From Verticillium longisporum (lineage: Eukaryota > Ascomycota > Sordariomycetes > Glomerellales > Plectosphaerellaceae), in contig JAETXT010000010.1 of NCBI GenBank assembly GCA_019188255.1, forward strand, positions 3,472,001 through 3,536,000: a stretch of DNA of 64,000 nucleotides, in the 5' to 3' direction. Shown one piece after another: positions 10,850-23,206 of this stretch. The translations under genes were made by a program, and so were the position numbers. The notes under the pieces are model-generated. The model saw only the letters and a program-made list of their open reading frames with translations. It was not told the DNA's origin and searched no databases. Each line of letters starts with the position of its first letter. Positions within the stretch are counted from its first letter, which is position 1.

Positions 10850-11958
10850 CGACTGTCCGGAATATCAGCGCACCTGGGCAGTATTGGCGGAAAAAACTAG
10901 GATAACGATTTTATGACAAGTCTGACAGCAATGGAATGATACACTGCACCTGCAATCATCTTAAAATTCTCCGCTTTTGCGATTGCATTACCAGCATTTG
11001 GACGATAAAGGCTTTAGATAATCTCAAAAGCTTTGACTGAAGGCGAGACGCCCAGCGCTACTAGTGTCGCTGACACGCCAAACACCGAGTCAACAGCGAC
11101 TGGCTTGCATTAGAAGAACGCCCACACTAATGGACTGACTCGGCCTTCAGGACTTGCTCGAGGCAGTTATACCCTTGATTGCACATAGGCAGAGGAGTTC
11201 GTTTCAGGCGTGATCATGTCTTTTAGAAACAAAATATGTGATCCAGCTGTGGGTGGCGCACCATGGCTGTGGCTGTGTTTCGATGACCTCCTCCGCTGTT
11301 GTCATCTTGATCCCTGTCGAATATCAGAAGACATTCATGAAGTAGTTGAAGATAGGCGATCAGGGGATATTCTTGAGGGCTCGAAACCCCGCATGTGTCA
11401 GGCCCCTCTGACTGCGTAAGGCCAGGGTTCAGATGTATTCTTACCCTAGAACCTTACGATTGACTGCTGATTTGACAATTGGAGGGAATCTTGACATCGC
11501 TGCTCAAGTCGCTCTGATGCTAACGTTAGTGATGAATCTAAACATATCAATCAGTCTTAAACAGGATCACGGAGCGTCATTTGAGAGGTTCGTATCGTTC
11601 GAATTCACAAGTCCAAGATTTTGGGGGGGGAACCCCGAAGACGTATGAGCTTGGACCTCGCTAACAGTCCCAACAACAACAATTAACGTTATGAGTTTCA
11701 CCAAAAGCACATTTAAGAATGTTCAAACCTTCGGATGGCTCCAACGACGGGCGAGCTCTCCATGCCTAGTATTACCCATTTAATTATGAGGCCTCTTTTA
11801 ACACAAATCGAATACTTCCTGAATTATCTTAGTTACGCGACGGGGTTTCAGAAGAAGAGGTTATTATCCCCTTCCGCAGATGCCTCACATGAACTTCATG
11901 TTTGGAAGCCCTCAACATAAACGAATGACAAGCAATAGCTTCATCATGTTCTTCTGTA
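10850..11958. other. Intergenic, no gene seen
   Basis: About 1.1 kb between the small protein gene and the 3' end of the FAD oxidase. Short open frames here have no family signature. A run of nine G residues lies near 11624-11632. This is the left edge of the metabolite cluster. Confidence 0.4.
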
Positions 11959-13858
11959 TCAAGTGAACGGATAAAGAGGAACCTTGTGTCCACCAGTGAC
12001 AAGCCGTTGGAAGACCAGAGTCGGATCGTACTTGCGCTGAATAGTCTGCAAGCGCTCTACATTCTTGTCACCATACGACGCAATTACCTGCTGGCTGCCA
12101 TCTGCGTATGTTAACATGCTATCCAGACGGCATAAGTAAGCATTCTGTCAACAGGTAGAGTACAGGGCCGAGGTGGTGCCGCTTCCTTACATGTAAGGGA
12201 ACAGGACGTTCTGCAATTTGGCTTCCGCTTGTAGCGTGCGAATAAACACTCCCCAAGCCGGAAAGACTTTGTCGATGTCACTCTCAAGATCAAACTGTAC
12301 GCCGATATAGAAGACTGCATAGGAAGTGACTTCGTGTTAGCCAAACGTTCCCATACCAGCTGCAGTCGGTTGGCAATAAAACCTTCACTCACCAGATAGA
12401 CTCTTCCCTGGCTTGGCCCTGTCCAGACCCAAGGGGTTGGTCCTGCCAGCCTTGTTGATGGCGCGCGGCGGAATCGGCATGACGGTGTGAAGTCCGGCCA
12501 GACCCTGAATATGAGCGAAGCTAGAGCAGAATTCGGAGAACTTGGCCAGTATGTACGCCAGATAGGCCTCAGAGGGGTAAACGGTAAAGGTGTAGTGGAC
12601 TTGTCTGCGAGCAACATACTGTTAGCGGACCAGGCCGTGTGTAGTTGATTTCTATTGAGTAGGTTCAGCATACACAAGCCCATCTGGGAACCCGGCGACT
12701 AGCTCCGATGACAAGTCATAATAAGACCTGTTTTTGATGGTCGAATTGGAGTGCGGAATGTCAAGCCAGGGCTGAAGCGACGGTGGTAGGGCACTGGCGG
12801 GCTTGGTGTATACAATGGGCGAGAAGCCAAAGGTGGTATTGGAGGCACCATCGTAGACATAGGTTGGTAGTACATGTACATCTCTGTTCGAAACAGACGT
12901 GTTGACCTGATACTGGTACGTAAGCTTCTGTAAGGACGCCAGCTGACTTTCGGGATATGTGACCCTGCCGCCGTATATGCCAGTTGTCGGGATCGTCTCA
13001 AGAGTAATGTGGGTGACGACGCCAAAGTTATTGGAGCCGCCCTTGAGTGCCCAGAAGAGGTCGGCATAAGACTGCTTGCTTGTCTCGACGACGGTCCCGT
13101 TCGCGAGCACCACGCGATGACCGACCACGTTATCGACAGCCAGACCCTTATCGTTGATGAAGTAAGAGAAGCCAGCGCCCAGAGCTAGGCCAGTACCGAC
13201 GGTCGCAAAGCGGCCGCCAACCACCATATAGCCCTGAGGCTCAATGATGGCGTAGAGCTGAGACCAGGTGTTTCCCATGCCAGTGGTGACACTGGTGTTA
13301 TCGGCGGAGAAGGCTACGTCTCGGATGTTGCGCATGCTGACAAGGATGCCGTTGTCAATGTTGGCGGCCCCTCGATTTGCGCTGTGTCCGCCGCCGCGGA
13401 TGGCGAAGGGGCAGTCATTATCATTGAAAAGAGAGACAGCTGTAGACACCTCGTTGGTGCTACTAGGGAGGAAGACACAGGATGGGCTGAGCCAAGCGGT
13501 AGCAGCTAAGGAGCCCAGGCCACAGCAGTCAGCACAAAAGAGATAATGGTGAGTATGATGCCGTTCAGTGCTTACACCAGAAGGCCGTTTTTTCACGGTA
13601 GTAGGCAGAAGAGGTTGAGCCATCCCGTGCAAAAGTCGCATTGGGGAACTGAGATGCCAGGGCAGAGCACTATTAATACGTCATGTGTTAGCCGGATTGA
13701 TCCCAAAGAAATACAGAAGGCATGGTGAAAGTATCATCACCACTTACACACGTAGCAACGGGTGAGCTTTGGTAGGGAATGTCCTGCTGCGCCCCCACGA
13801 TGACTGGAACAACCGCAGCAGCCGCAGCGATGAGCAAACGGATCATCTTAGGTGCCAT
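11959..13858 (-). CDS. Secreted FAD-linked oxidoreductase (berberine-bridge-enzyme-like)
   Basis: Oxidase of the PCMH/BBE class that uses covalent FAD and oxygen; relatives cyclise, dehydrogenate or couple natural products. Read across several introns, it starts with MAPKMIRLLIAAAAAVVPV, a clear secretion signal. It then gives AWLSPSCVFLPSSTNEVSTAV and the FAD motif RGGGHS (the His is the expected flavin attachment point), then GTGLALGAGFSYF, DNVVGHRVVLANG and DLFWALKGGSNNFGVVT. The later exons read VHYTFTVYPSEAYLAYILAK and VFYIGVQFD, and end with the BBE C-terminal motif YGDKNVERLQTIQRKYDP before a stop at 11959. I see no Cys motif for a second flavin bond, so attachment is probably through the single His. 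It shares a 439-bp divergent promoter, carrying the cluster motif, with the hydrolase. Exon limits are inferred from frame and splice signals. Confidence 0.87.
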
Positions 13859-14148
13859 TCAAAAGTTCCTGCTTAACAGTTGAGGAGGGCTGAGCTGCGC
13901 TTAGGAAGCGTGAACAAGTAGAGAAGAGTAGCGGTTTACAACGAGTGGTGGTGGGTAAGTCCAACGTGCTCAATCGAGCCGACACAGGGTCCTCTTTCTA
14001 TTGGTAGCTTTAAACCAGCTTTGCGCTGAAAAATCAGCCGTGAAGTCTGCAGGGGAATTCTCTTGCAAGGTTGATTTACCATCGGCTGGTGGTGAGCCTC
14101 TGGGACCTGAACATCATTTCCCAGGGGATCTTGGGAGCCTCCACTCTG

Positions 14149-14160
14149 TACTCCGGTCCG
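14149..14160. promoter_or_regulatory. Cluster motif copy 1 (oxidase/hydrolase divergent promoter)
   Basis: TACTCCGGTCCG lies 138 bases before the hydrolase ATG and about 290 before the oxidase ATG. Its ten-base core ACTCCGGTCC is identical to four other copies, all in promoters of cluster genes. A role as an operator is inferred from this distribution. Confidence 0.65.
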
Positions 14161-14297
14161 CGAACACCTATACAGGGGTATGGGGCAACCAACGACAGCA
14201 TTTGGGACCTAGTTGCTATGTATATCAGCATGACAGACATTGATGCTCTCGGCAATTCGAATTGTCGTATCATTTTCGGTGTCTACACAACCTCGAA

Positions 14298-15597
14298 ATG
14301 CACTCCCTTGCCTTCGCCTTCAGCCTGTCCGCCCAGTGGCTGCTGCTCGGCGTTCAACCCACCGTAGCCAGGGCTGTCGTCAATGGTACGCCAGTTGAAA
14401 TTGGTTCGTTTTCTCTGTGCTCCCTGACTTGATCCGGAATCATCAGGTCCCTCTCTCCTAACACCACCAGATCGCGTGGCCCAATCGGTCAACACTACGG
14501 ACAGCCTCCCCTTGTGCCGCGACTTCACGATCCCCATTTCGGTCAACAAGACGGTGGAGACCGAGCTCTCCCTCGATGACTACAATATCGAGTCGCTCTA
14601 CGCCTGGGCTGGACGTGAGGTCCTCGTCGATGGCGATTATGAGATGTCAGCCCGTATCTGCGACCCGCCACCAGGTGTCGAGCGCAAGGATACACTTCAG
14701 CTCTTGATGCATGGCGCCACCTTCAACAAACACATGTGGGACTTCCCTTACAAGCCCGAGACACACAGTTGGGTCCGATACATGGCGAATTCTGGGTATA
14801 CGACCCTGGCCATTGACTACATTGGTAAAACCCCCCTCCTCTTTTCGCCTGTCCGTTCCGCATCACGAAGAGGGTCGAATACTCTTGACTGTCCGACTGA
14901 CGACCCTACTAGGCTGCGGCAATAGCTCCCATCCTGATGGCCTCTTCGACGTGCAGACTGAGCTTTTCGTCCAGACGACCCACCAGATTGTCCAGTCCAT
15001 TCGCACCGAGAACCTTCTTGGTCAGTCTTTTAGCAAGATCTCTCTTGTCGGCTTCTCCATTGGTGCTATTGTCGCCAATGCTGTCGCCGATAAGTTCCCC
15101 GAAGATGCGGACTCGCTCGTGCTCCTAGGCATCACCTGGGATCGCGAGTGGTTGTATCCCGCATTCCTGGCTGGGCTGCAGACAACGGCGAGCGTCGTGG
15201 ACCCCGCACGTTGGGGCGACAGGGACCCCTTCTACCAAACCCAGCCCACGCTCCAGGCGCGCCGGGTAGCCTGTTTCTTCGGGGACTTTGAGGAAGAAGC
15301 AGCTTTAACGGATTTTGAGACAAGGGACCTGGACAGCCTCGGCATGGCCATCACATTCTCCTTTCATCTTGTGGAGGCTCCGAAGTACGAGGGCCCTGTG
15401 TTCCTGGGTATCGGAGACCACGACTCGACGTTTTGCCCGCGAAAGTGCGGCAGCCAGCCGTACGGGGTCTACGACCAATTCCCCTGGCCTCGGAGCACGT
15501 TGTTAAGGTGTACAAAGACACGGGCCACGCTTTGTTGTACCACCGCACCGCACCGTTGGTCATGCAGGATACACTGAGCTTCCTCGCGTCCATCTGA
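14298..15597 (+). CDS. Secreted alpha/beta hydrolase, C-terminus frameshifted
   Basis: Serine hydrolase fold, probably exported, that could cleave an ester or lactone of the pathway product. The first exon encodes a signal peptide (MHSLAFAFSLSAQWLLLG). Introns at 14386-14470 and 14825-14912 restore a continuous frame. The protein carries LLMHGATFNKHMWDF (oxyanion region), the nucleophile elbow GFSIGA and an acidic-residue motif FLGIGDHDSTF. As written, the frame then drifts at a CCCC run (15481-15484) and stops at 15577. One base later in frame the expected ending appears: ASEHVVKVYKDTGHALLYH, containing the catalytic His, to a stop at 15595-15597. Either the sequence lacks one C here or this copy has lost its catalytic His. 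It pairs with the oxidase in a divergent promoter. Confidence 0.83.
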
Positions 15598-16409
15598 GCT
15601 TCTGTTTGCTTGGGGTGAAGCATGTCATCGGAAACACAAACTCTGGAAAGTAGCTTCTTAGATCGGCCCTGTTTGAATGGACCACATGCGACAGCTCTCC
15701 GCTAAGAAGAGATTCGACACAGGAGCTGTTGACCATTAGATCCCAAAGCCACTTTGTATCTGGTCAGGAGCGGCTCTTGATGCGGAAACTGAGATGAAAA
15801 AGGTACTTATACTTCGTGTACATATCTATACAGGCCCATATCTGTACAGGTCCATCCCTAAGACTATTTTTTCGATTGCGTGATATGGAATGACATTGCA
15901 AGTGCCTTGATGGGTGCCGCCCCTTGGGTCCACGCTGGAGTCGGTGCTCTTCCAGACCAGCCTCATCTCCAAGCCGTGGTTACACATTCTCAGGTTCCAA
16001 AAACAGCTTTCAGGGGTGAAACATTTAACTACAATATGCTGTCGGAGCGTCGTCGTAGGCAAAAAAAGGGGAATCTGGGCACGGCGCTGCATTTTAACTC
16101 GTAGGTGTCCATGGACACAACAGCTGAAATCTCGCCTGGAGCTGAACAGGGAACGCCCTGTGCGCAGCGTTAAATGACTTGTTGGTACAGGCCCACGTGC
16201 CCTGACGCGTGTCTCGTTAGGGGTACTGACGTGGGCGCAGCGAGGCCCTTCTAGCTTTTCTCCATCCTACCCATTTTCAAGAAGTAACACGATATTTCCT
16301 TTGCAACGGAGCATTTTTTATTTTTCTCTTTTTTTTTGCTACATGAACGCAGCAATCATCGCCCACATCCAAGAGCTACACAACACTACAATGACACGGA
16401 TGTGGTCGC
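15598..16409. other. Convergent intergenic region, no gene seen
   Basis: About 800 bases between two convergent genes. It holds a T-rich tract (about 16315-16338), which on the minus strand is an A-rich tract downstream of the monooxygenase stop. No coding or RNA signature is visible. Confidence 0.4.
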
Positions 16410-19213
16410 CTAGATGAGGAAACCTTCAAAGAGTCTCGACACGTCTTCCATCTTGTCAGGGAAAGCTGTTGAAGCAACCCACAGGTCTGGCCGGACAACC
16501 GCGACGCCGCCAGTCAGATGGTTTGCCCCCCACACGGTATGGGCATCCTCATCAGGCGCCTTGTCATCGAAGACAACCGTCGCGCCCTCCGGTAGCGCGT
16601 CTCTGACAGCGGCCAGTCCAGGGTCCACGTCGGCACCGCTCCACTGGAATGGGAGCATCTTCAGGATGACGACAACATTGAAGCGGGATGACCCACCGAA
16701 ACGGGCATAGAAGCCCTTCGGGTCATTCAAGCATCGAAGGAAAGCATCAACGCGCCGCCGCACCTCGGTGCCCGCCAGCGAAGAGGCAAAAAGCACCAGG
16801 TGAAAGCGAGGAGGTCCGGCCAGTCTGTCGTACTGGCATCCCGTCTCAGTGGGAGATAAACAGACGCGGGGTTGGGCGCCCGAACACCGCTCTACACGCG
16901 AATCGCAGGGGGTGGCCGCCTTTGGGGGTGAGGTCTAGACCCGACGACGAAACGGCAGCAGACTCGGCGTACGGGCAGTCCACGCCAAGGAGGAACTGCG
17001 CGTGGGCCTTGAAGAACTGTCCGAGGAACTCGAGGTCTTCGGCCTGGGAGGTGCCCAGGCCGTGATGATGATTATCCTCTGCTCCCTGTGCCACGACAGC
17101 CTGTGTGTCAGGCATCGCGCCGCTGGCTAGCTCGAGCTTGGAAGGGAAACCATTGCCCGAGCTCTTGCTCGCTTGCTCTGATTTTGCATTTGCATCGGCA
17201 TTGTTCCTATAGTCCGCGTCGAGGCCATCAATATCCCGCAAATTCGGTAGCGGCACCGTCGAGCCGCATACGAAACGGAGGTACGAGCCAGAGACCTCAA
17301 TGATGCGCACAGCGTGGCCGCGGCGCTCAGTGCTGTAGGTGGGCAGCAAAACATGATGCTTAGCCTGGCCCTTGGCCGCGAGACCGAGCTTCCAGGCAAG
17401 GTTGGCAGAGTCAAGAATCGAGGCGTTGAGGCCAAAGGCGCCCATGACACTATGGACGTGACTATTGCAAGAAACAGGGCCACCAGTCAGCATAGGTAAA
17501 CTCCCTAAAGCATTACATTGTACACCAATTGTGCGCTCCACATTGGACTTACGCTGCGTCGCCCACTAGGTGAACCCTCATATCGGGCGACGAGAATGAG
17601 CGAGCCACTCTCTCGGATACTGTTCAGATGAGAAGAAGTGTCAGTCAAGTCCAGGTAACATCAATCCTCACACCCACGAAAGAAAAAAACCCAATTTTCA
17701 ATGAGTTTTCAAGGGACATACTCTTCCAGACGGCAAACCAGCTCAGGGGTGCCGCAAACCTGAGCTTGTAAGGGTTGAAGATGCGATTGGCCTGCTCGAG
17801 GACTTCTTCGGGCGTAATCGAGTGCACCTCGACCCGGCCACCGGACTCGATGAAGTTTGGGTCACGGGCTTGTCTCGAGGCGGCGATAGGCCCAGCCAAG
17901 GAGATGTCCAGCTGTGTGTATAGCCTGAGATCTTGCGTGAGTTCATGACACAAGAGGAGAGACCTCATAACAAATGGCATACCTGATGTAACCATCCTCC
18001 CGGGGAATGATGACACAGCCGCCGTGTTTAGAGCTGATGACAGATCTAAAGGTACGTTAATGGTTAGCTACCAATCCAATCTTCTCGAGAAGGTTCTTCT
18101 TTGCTCCCCTTATTGATGGAGTGAAGGACAGGTTCACAGCTTACCCAAAGACCCAGGCATGCGGATAGTCCGACTCGAACACGCAGTCCATGATGCCCCA
18201 GTAGATATCGGTGCTGACGCCGTCAAAGGGAATACCAAGCGATTTGCGGATCGGACTAGCTGCGCCATCGCTTCCAACGAGGAACTTGGCCCTGACGGAC
18301 GTTTCCCTACCAGTGTGGGCATTCTTCAACGTAGCCCGCACCGGGTGCGTGTGATGTGAGCCATCGGCGCCATGTTCCTCCACTCGATAATCAACTGCGG
18401 TGCAGCTCCGCTCCACAATGACCTTGTGCCTCGCCAGGTCCCTCAGATAAATGCGCTCGAGCTGGCCCTGCGTGATAATATGCAGGCCACGATATCTTGA
18501 GTCTGACTGGTGCGAGCGATTGAACAAGAGCTTACGGCCGTCCTTGTAGATGGCAGTGCGCTCGATCAGAGGGCCCTCCTCGTGAACCTCTGTCGAGAGC
18601 CCCCACTGAGACATGGTTTCGAGAAACCTGGGCTGCACACCATCAGCGCGGCCGGCAACGAGCGGCGTGTCAGCCTTGTCTGAATGCGCAACCGTCTTAT
18701 CAGCACTCGCACTCGGGTTAAGTTGATGATGCTCATAGATGACATAAATAGGACTTTTGTCATCACCATGCTAACATACCAATGATGCGAAACGAGACCC
18801 CTTGTCTTGCTAGGCTGACGGCAACTTGGAGGCCACTGGGGCCGGCTGCACGTTTCGTCCGTTAGCACTGAGATGTTCTGTCCATCAAAAGACGGGGACA
18901 GCTCACCTCCACAGATGAGGACGTCGACTTCCTCCTTTGGCGCCCACCACGACGGCACCCCATGGGGGCTGTTGGTGCCATCGTAAAGGGTGGGCCAGTG
19001 ACGAACAACGTTGATGCCGAGCTGGTTATGGGTGAGAGAAGTGGTAAGGTCGACAGACGGAGGCGTGACGTAAGCGCCTGTACGGTCCGGGGCTGAATCC
19101 CCAGTATCATCGACAGGGCTCCTAGGCCAAGACCAGGGAGTTTCCGAGGCCGACGATGAATCCAACTCACGGAAGCCGTTCTCCCAGGTGTACGCGGGCG
19201 ATTTAGTCGCCAT
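16410..19213 (-). CDS. FAD-dependent aromatic monooxygenase (phenol 2-hydroxylase type)
   Basis: Flavoprotein of the phenol-hydroxylase group, which adds OH ortho to a phenol using NADPH and O2. From MATKSPAYTWENGF at 19213, introns join the dinucleotide motif VDVLICGAGPSGLQVAVSL, then TMSQWGLSTEVHEEGPL, the DG motif VGSDGAASPIRKSLGIPF and the second FAD motif GDAAHVHSVMGAFGLNAS (split by an intron). The C-terminal thioredoxin-like domain ends with VVRPDLWVASTAFPDKMEDV and a stop at 16410. Between about 16890 and 16925 the frame changes by one base. Downstream the frame reads PRVCLSPTETGC and then the last domain without a stop. I see no intron there, so this is an indel, real or technical. 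It shares a 561-bp divergent promoter with the methyltransferase. Ring hydroxylation of the polyketide is the likely task. Confidence 0.87.
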
Positions 19214-19450
19214 TATGGTAGGTATTGTGAAAATATGGAAGAAGAGCTACGTGGATTCTAGCTTGCTTGTTGCGTTCGTTTGGGTGGTAAGCCAGCTTGA
19301 TCAACTCTTCATATCCCAATGCTGAGTCCTGATTGTATTTTCATAGGCATTTCGGGCCCCCTCGGAACATCAACGTGGACAACACGATCATCCCCCTCGG
19401 GGCGTTTCTAGAAGTCTGGGTCCCGCGAGGACAAACACTGAGGGCCGACG

Positions 19451-19462
19451 TACTCCGGTCCC
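19451..19462. promoter_or_regulatory. Cluster motif copy 2 (monooxygenase/methyltransferase promoter)
   Basis: TACTCCGGTCCC lies about 238 bases from the monooxygenase ATG and 313 before the methyltransferase ATG. Eleven of its twelve bases match copy 1, and all twelve match copy 3. Confidence 0.65.
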
Positions 19463-19774
19463 GCGGAGCCATGTAAACATGTTTCGGTCTCGCGATCGTG
19501 TCGACGGCTTCTCTATCAGGTGTCCATCTGCCACGCCCGCGGGGAATCGGTTTGCTGGCCTCAACGGGACATAAATTTGAGCTGTTGAGACTAGAATAGA
19601 TCGCCATTGCTTGCGTTCAAACAATTGCACATCAGCCCCGCTCCTTGCCATTCTAGAACTGAGTAAGATACCTACCTGGTTTCAGACTGATTTCGATCTC
19701 TCCTACGGCTTGACCGGACAGATATCGCTGCCACCTTAGCACATCCACCACTCACTGCTTGGCCCCACGACGTA

Positions 19775-22097
19775 ATGACAGCAACCATGACTCAAGCCGC
19801 TGACGCAGTCTCCAACCGCCTGCTGCAGCTGGGGGAGCTAATCCAGACCAATATCACCCAGTTGATTGAGTCTCGTCGCGCTGTCGCAGCTACGGGCAAT
19901 GGGACGGAGCCTTCTGATCTCCCCCCGTGGAGCGTTTTCAACGCCCAGCGCGCCCTGCAAGCCGCTACCGGCAGCCTTACCGAGCTGATTAGCCAGCCAG
20001 AGAACCGACTGCTCGAAGTTTCTTCTCAGTACTTTGAAGCTCGGGCCCTGCACATCGCCGCAGATGCACGCATCCCGGATCTACTTGCCAAGGCTGCCCC
20101 TGAAGGTGTCCCCATTGATCTCCTCTCCGCCAAAGCCGGCATCGAGTCTCGGAAGCTCTGTAAGTTGCGCGTCTCAATCTACTTGCTAAACGCTGGGCCC
20201 TTCTGAAGGGCCGGGCGATTCATGTGTTGCAGTGTTCCCCCACTTGCTGTCCATCCCCCATCTTCCCTTGTCCCACTAACCTCGTACTACGGTGGCTAAC
20301 ATGGCCCCCGTTGCTTGTTTCCGGCGGCAGCCCGATTACTGCGCTGCCTGTGCTCCATTCATATCTTCGCGGAGGTGGAACCTGACGTCTTCGCCAACAA
20401 CGCCGTGTCTGCTGGGCTCGTCGACAACGAGCCCCTGCGCGCCTATATCCTCCTGTTGTAAGTTGCAGGGACCGGCGGCTCCCGCACGCACGGACAAAGC
20501 TTATATTGTAACATGACACGTTGACTGAGCACGTTTTCTAGTGGCCTTGATCTGTACACGGCTTCCGACCATCTTCCACGGGCTCTTCATGACTCTGTCA
20601 AAGGTTCGTCTTATGCCGTTGACCAGACGGCATGGCAGGATGCCTTGGGTGTTTCCAAGTCCCGCTGGGATTGGCTCGAGGAGAAAACCAGCGCGTCGGA
20701 CTCGCGCAAGGGCTGTAATGCTGCCGTTCAGGGAACGACTGACACAGATACCGCCACACGCACCGCCCCCAGTGCTCCCGGTGCTGGGGACCAGGGGTGT
20801 GACGCCGCTGCACCCAGCTCCAAGACGCCGTACCCAGGTGTGTTTGGTACCGAGCTGAGCAAGGTGGTAAGCAGTGGAGTCGGCGATGGCCAGCCTATTT
20901 CGAGGCCGGAACACGCCATCTTCAGCCTGGCCATGGTCGGCGGCGGCAGAGTGTTCGGTCGAGCTCATCTACACGGTACGTCCGACCCATTGCTTTGAAT
21001 GTCGACAGAGCGAACAGACGGCCTCGTCATTTCACCGCTTACGTGGCAGGTCCACCGCAAACATGCTAATATGTATCCTGAACAGACTTTCCCTGGGCGT
21101 CCCTTGGAGCGGCTACTGTGGTTGACGTTGGTGGAGGCGTAGGTAAGGCGAACCTCTCTTTCGCTCTCTGACGCCCTCTATTCCCGTCCTCTTTCGTCTC
21201 AACTCTCAATGCTCCACCGATCCAAGTCCTCTCTTCTATTCGAGACATGATCCTTCAACCGTATGAACAGCGCGCCAGTCGTCATCACCCCCACTTCTTG
21301 GGCCTGGACGTTGAACTGTATTTTGGTCGAATAGAGGCTGTTGCTAATGTATCACAGGTGGCTTCTGCCTGCAACTCTCTCACCTCTACCCTGACCTCAA
21401 GTTCGTCCTTCAGGACCGTGGTCCGGCTATCGACAAGGCCCAGAATGAGGTCTGGCCGCGCGAGAACCCCGCGGCCCTTGCTACAGGTCGAATTCAGTTT
21501 GTTGCCCATGACTTTTTTGAGAAGAACCCCGTACCCGAAGCGGATGTATACTGGCTCCGATATGTGCTGCATGACTGGTCAGATGACTACTGCGTACGCA
21601 TCCTCAGCGGTATCAGACAGAGCATGGGTCCTAGAAGTCGCATCTTGATCTGGTAAGTCAGCGATGAGACCTGGGACGCGGGACCAACCTCCGCCCCTCC
21701 GTTGTACCCCCACTCCTCTTCCCTGTTCCCCCTTTCCCCCCTGTTTTCTTCACTGCTTCGCCCTCTTGGATCCTGACCCCTCGTTCCGCGAGTCCTAGTG
21801 ACATGCTTGCTGATACACTTGCCGTCGGCCCTTAACAGCGATCAAGTCATGAACACAACGCACGGGTGCTCTGACCTGCCTCCGGCGCCCGAGCCCCTGC
21901 TACCAAACTGGGGCTACTACACGAGATACTCGCATCAGCGGGACCTGGCCATGATGGCGATCATCAACGGCATCGAGCGGAAGCCGGACGAGTTCCGGGA
22001 GCTAGTGGAACGTGCCGGACTCCGACTGCGCAAGATCTGGGACTGCCGCAGCCAGGTTGGTCTGGTTGAAGTTGTCCTGCCCGACTCTGAGCTATAG
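19775..22097 (+). CDS. SAM-dependent O-methyltransferase
   Basis: Class-II-like O-methyltransferase that would cap a phenol of the polyketide. Exons read without frame breaks: a helical N-terminus (MTATMTQAADAVSNRLLQLG), the dimerisation/winged-helix part (SQYFEARALHIAADARIPDL, LLRCLCSIHIFAEV), then FSLAMVGGGRVFG. The SAM-binding loop VVDVGGGVGGFCLQLS is split by an intron. After that come FVLQDRGPAIDKAQ, the catalytic-loop type motif YWLRYVLHDWSDDYCVRIL and PNWGYYTRYSHQRDLAMMAI. The stop is at 22095-22097. An unusual low-complexity Ser/Thr/Ala/Pro insert (about 20690-20845) sits before the core; it looks like a surface loop. The His of HDW is the usual general base in this family. The gene opens from the promoter shared with the monooxygenase, which suggests hydroxylation followed by methylation. 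Confidence 0.9.
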
Positions 22098-23206
22098 AGC
22101 TTGTGTACTTGCGCTCATTGCCTTAAAAAGAAAATAGGCTGGGCTGAGATGGCCACTTAGGGACGCACAGAATGCAAACACAGCAGTCCGGCCTGAAGGG
22201 TCCAACAAACTTTGGGGGACGTAGCACTGATCTGGCCACGTTATCAGCTGCCTCGCAGATAGTCTATTTTGTGCAACCTCTTCTGAATAATAGCGCTGGC
22301 TCCATAGAAACAATTGCGCAATTTGTTTCCCCCATCCTACGACGGCTTTCCCCGCCGGTACTGACAGGTTTTGATTGCATGCATTGAGCACAAACTGTAT
22401 CTGTTCATGGCTGTCATTCAGATCATGTGCTGTTGGATGGGTGACATTCTTCCAAAGGAGTCAGGTGTCCTGTCCCGTAGCATTGGTTGCGGGTAGGGTA
22501 CTATAAGGCAAGACGCTGTGAACGCCCTGAAAGGAGAAGTAAAGTGCGGTAACCGAGCGTGCTTAGAGTTTCGGCAGTGGCAAAGGCAATTCCTCCTACA
22601 CCAACGTACGATCCAAGAGAGGAGCGACATACAATGGAAGTGACTATTTCGGCGGCAGTATAGTCATGTCGACAGATCATTACCCTAGACAGGTGCCTAT
22701 TCAGGAATAGTTTTGCCCTGCCCCCTTGTCACTGCTTTGCCTGCCGCTGTCTTGGCTGCAGCGGCCTTGCCTGTCCCAGTCATGTCAAACCCACCCCCAC
22801 GGTGACCTCAGCCCGCATTCGGCCCCACAGATCACCCCGGTCAAGCCGGGTCGGCTCCGACTTTTTCACATGCCGCTACAAATCATGCTTAATGCCTGCC
22901 ATTTGCGGGGCAAAGCCGCCATGGGTTCTAGCTGGTGTATAACGCAATCAGCTCGTAGGCATACTCACGAGGAGGGGGGCGGATATCTCAACGGGACTCG
23001 CTCTTCCCAGTGAGTAGTCTCGACAGCCAGTTCTCGCTTGGTTATGTTTGACAAGTGAGCATTATACCTTTGATTGTTCGAATATCGATATTGAGGCTTT
23101 GTGTCCCTCCCTTCTTCCCGTCATCTTTTCTGGGACTAGAAGCTTTGTTGTTGTTGTAGATACACTGCACTATTTATTCTTTCTCTCTCACGCGGACCAG
23201 GACGCC
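22098..23206. other. Intergenic / Myb promoter, no gene seen
   Basis: About 1.1 kb. I find no full copy of the cluster motif here. A degenerate relative, tcaccccggtca at 22832-22843, matches eight of the ten core bases and lies about 365 bases before the Myb ATG. No other coding or RNA feature is visible. Confidence 0.4.

Noticed and set aside
15457..15492. Very short intron to explain the hydrolase frame break
   Set aside because: The only GT-AG pairs with a suitable phase are about 29 nt apart, too short to be spliced; a missing C is simpler.
22832..22843. Sixth copy of the cluster motif upstream of the Myb gene
   Set aside because: Two of ten core bases differ, which is not distinguishable from chance by eye.
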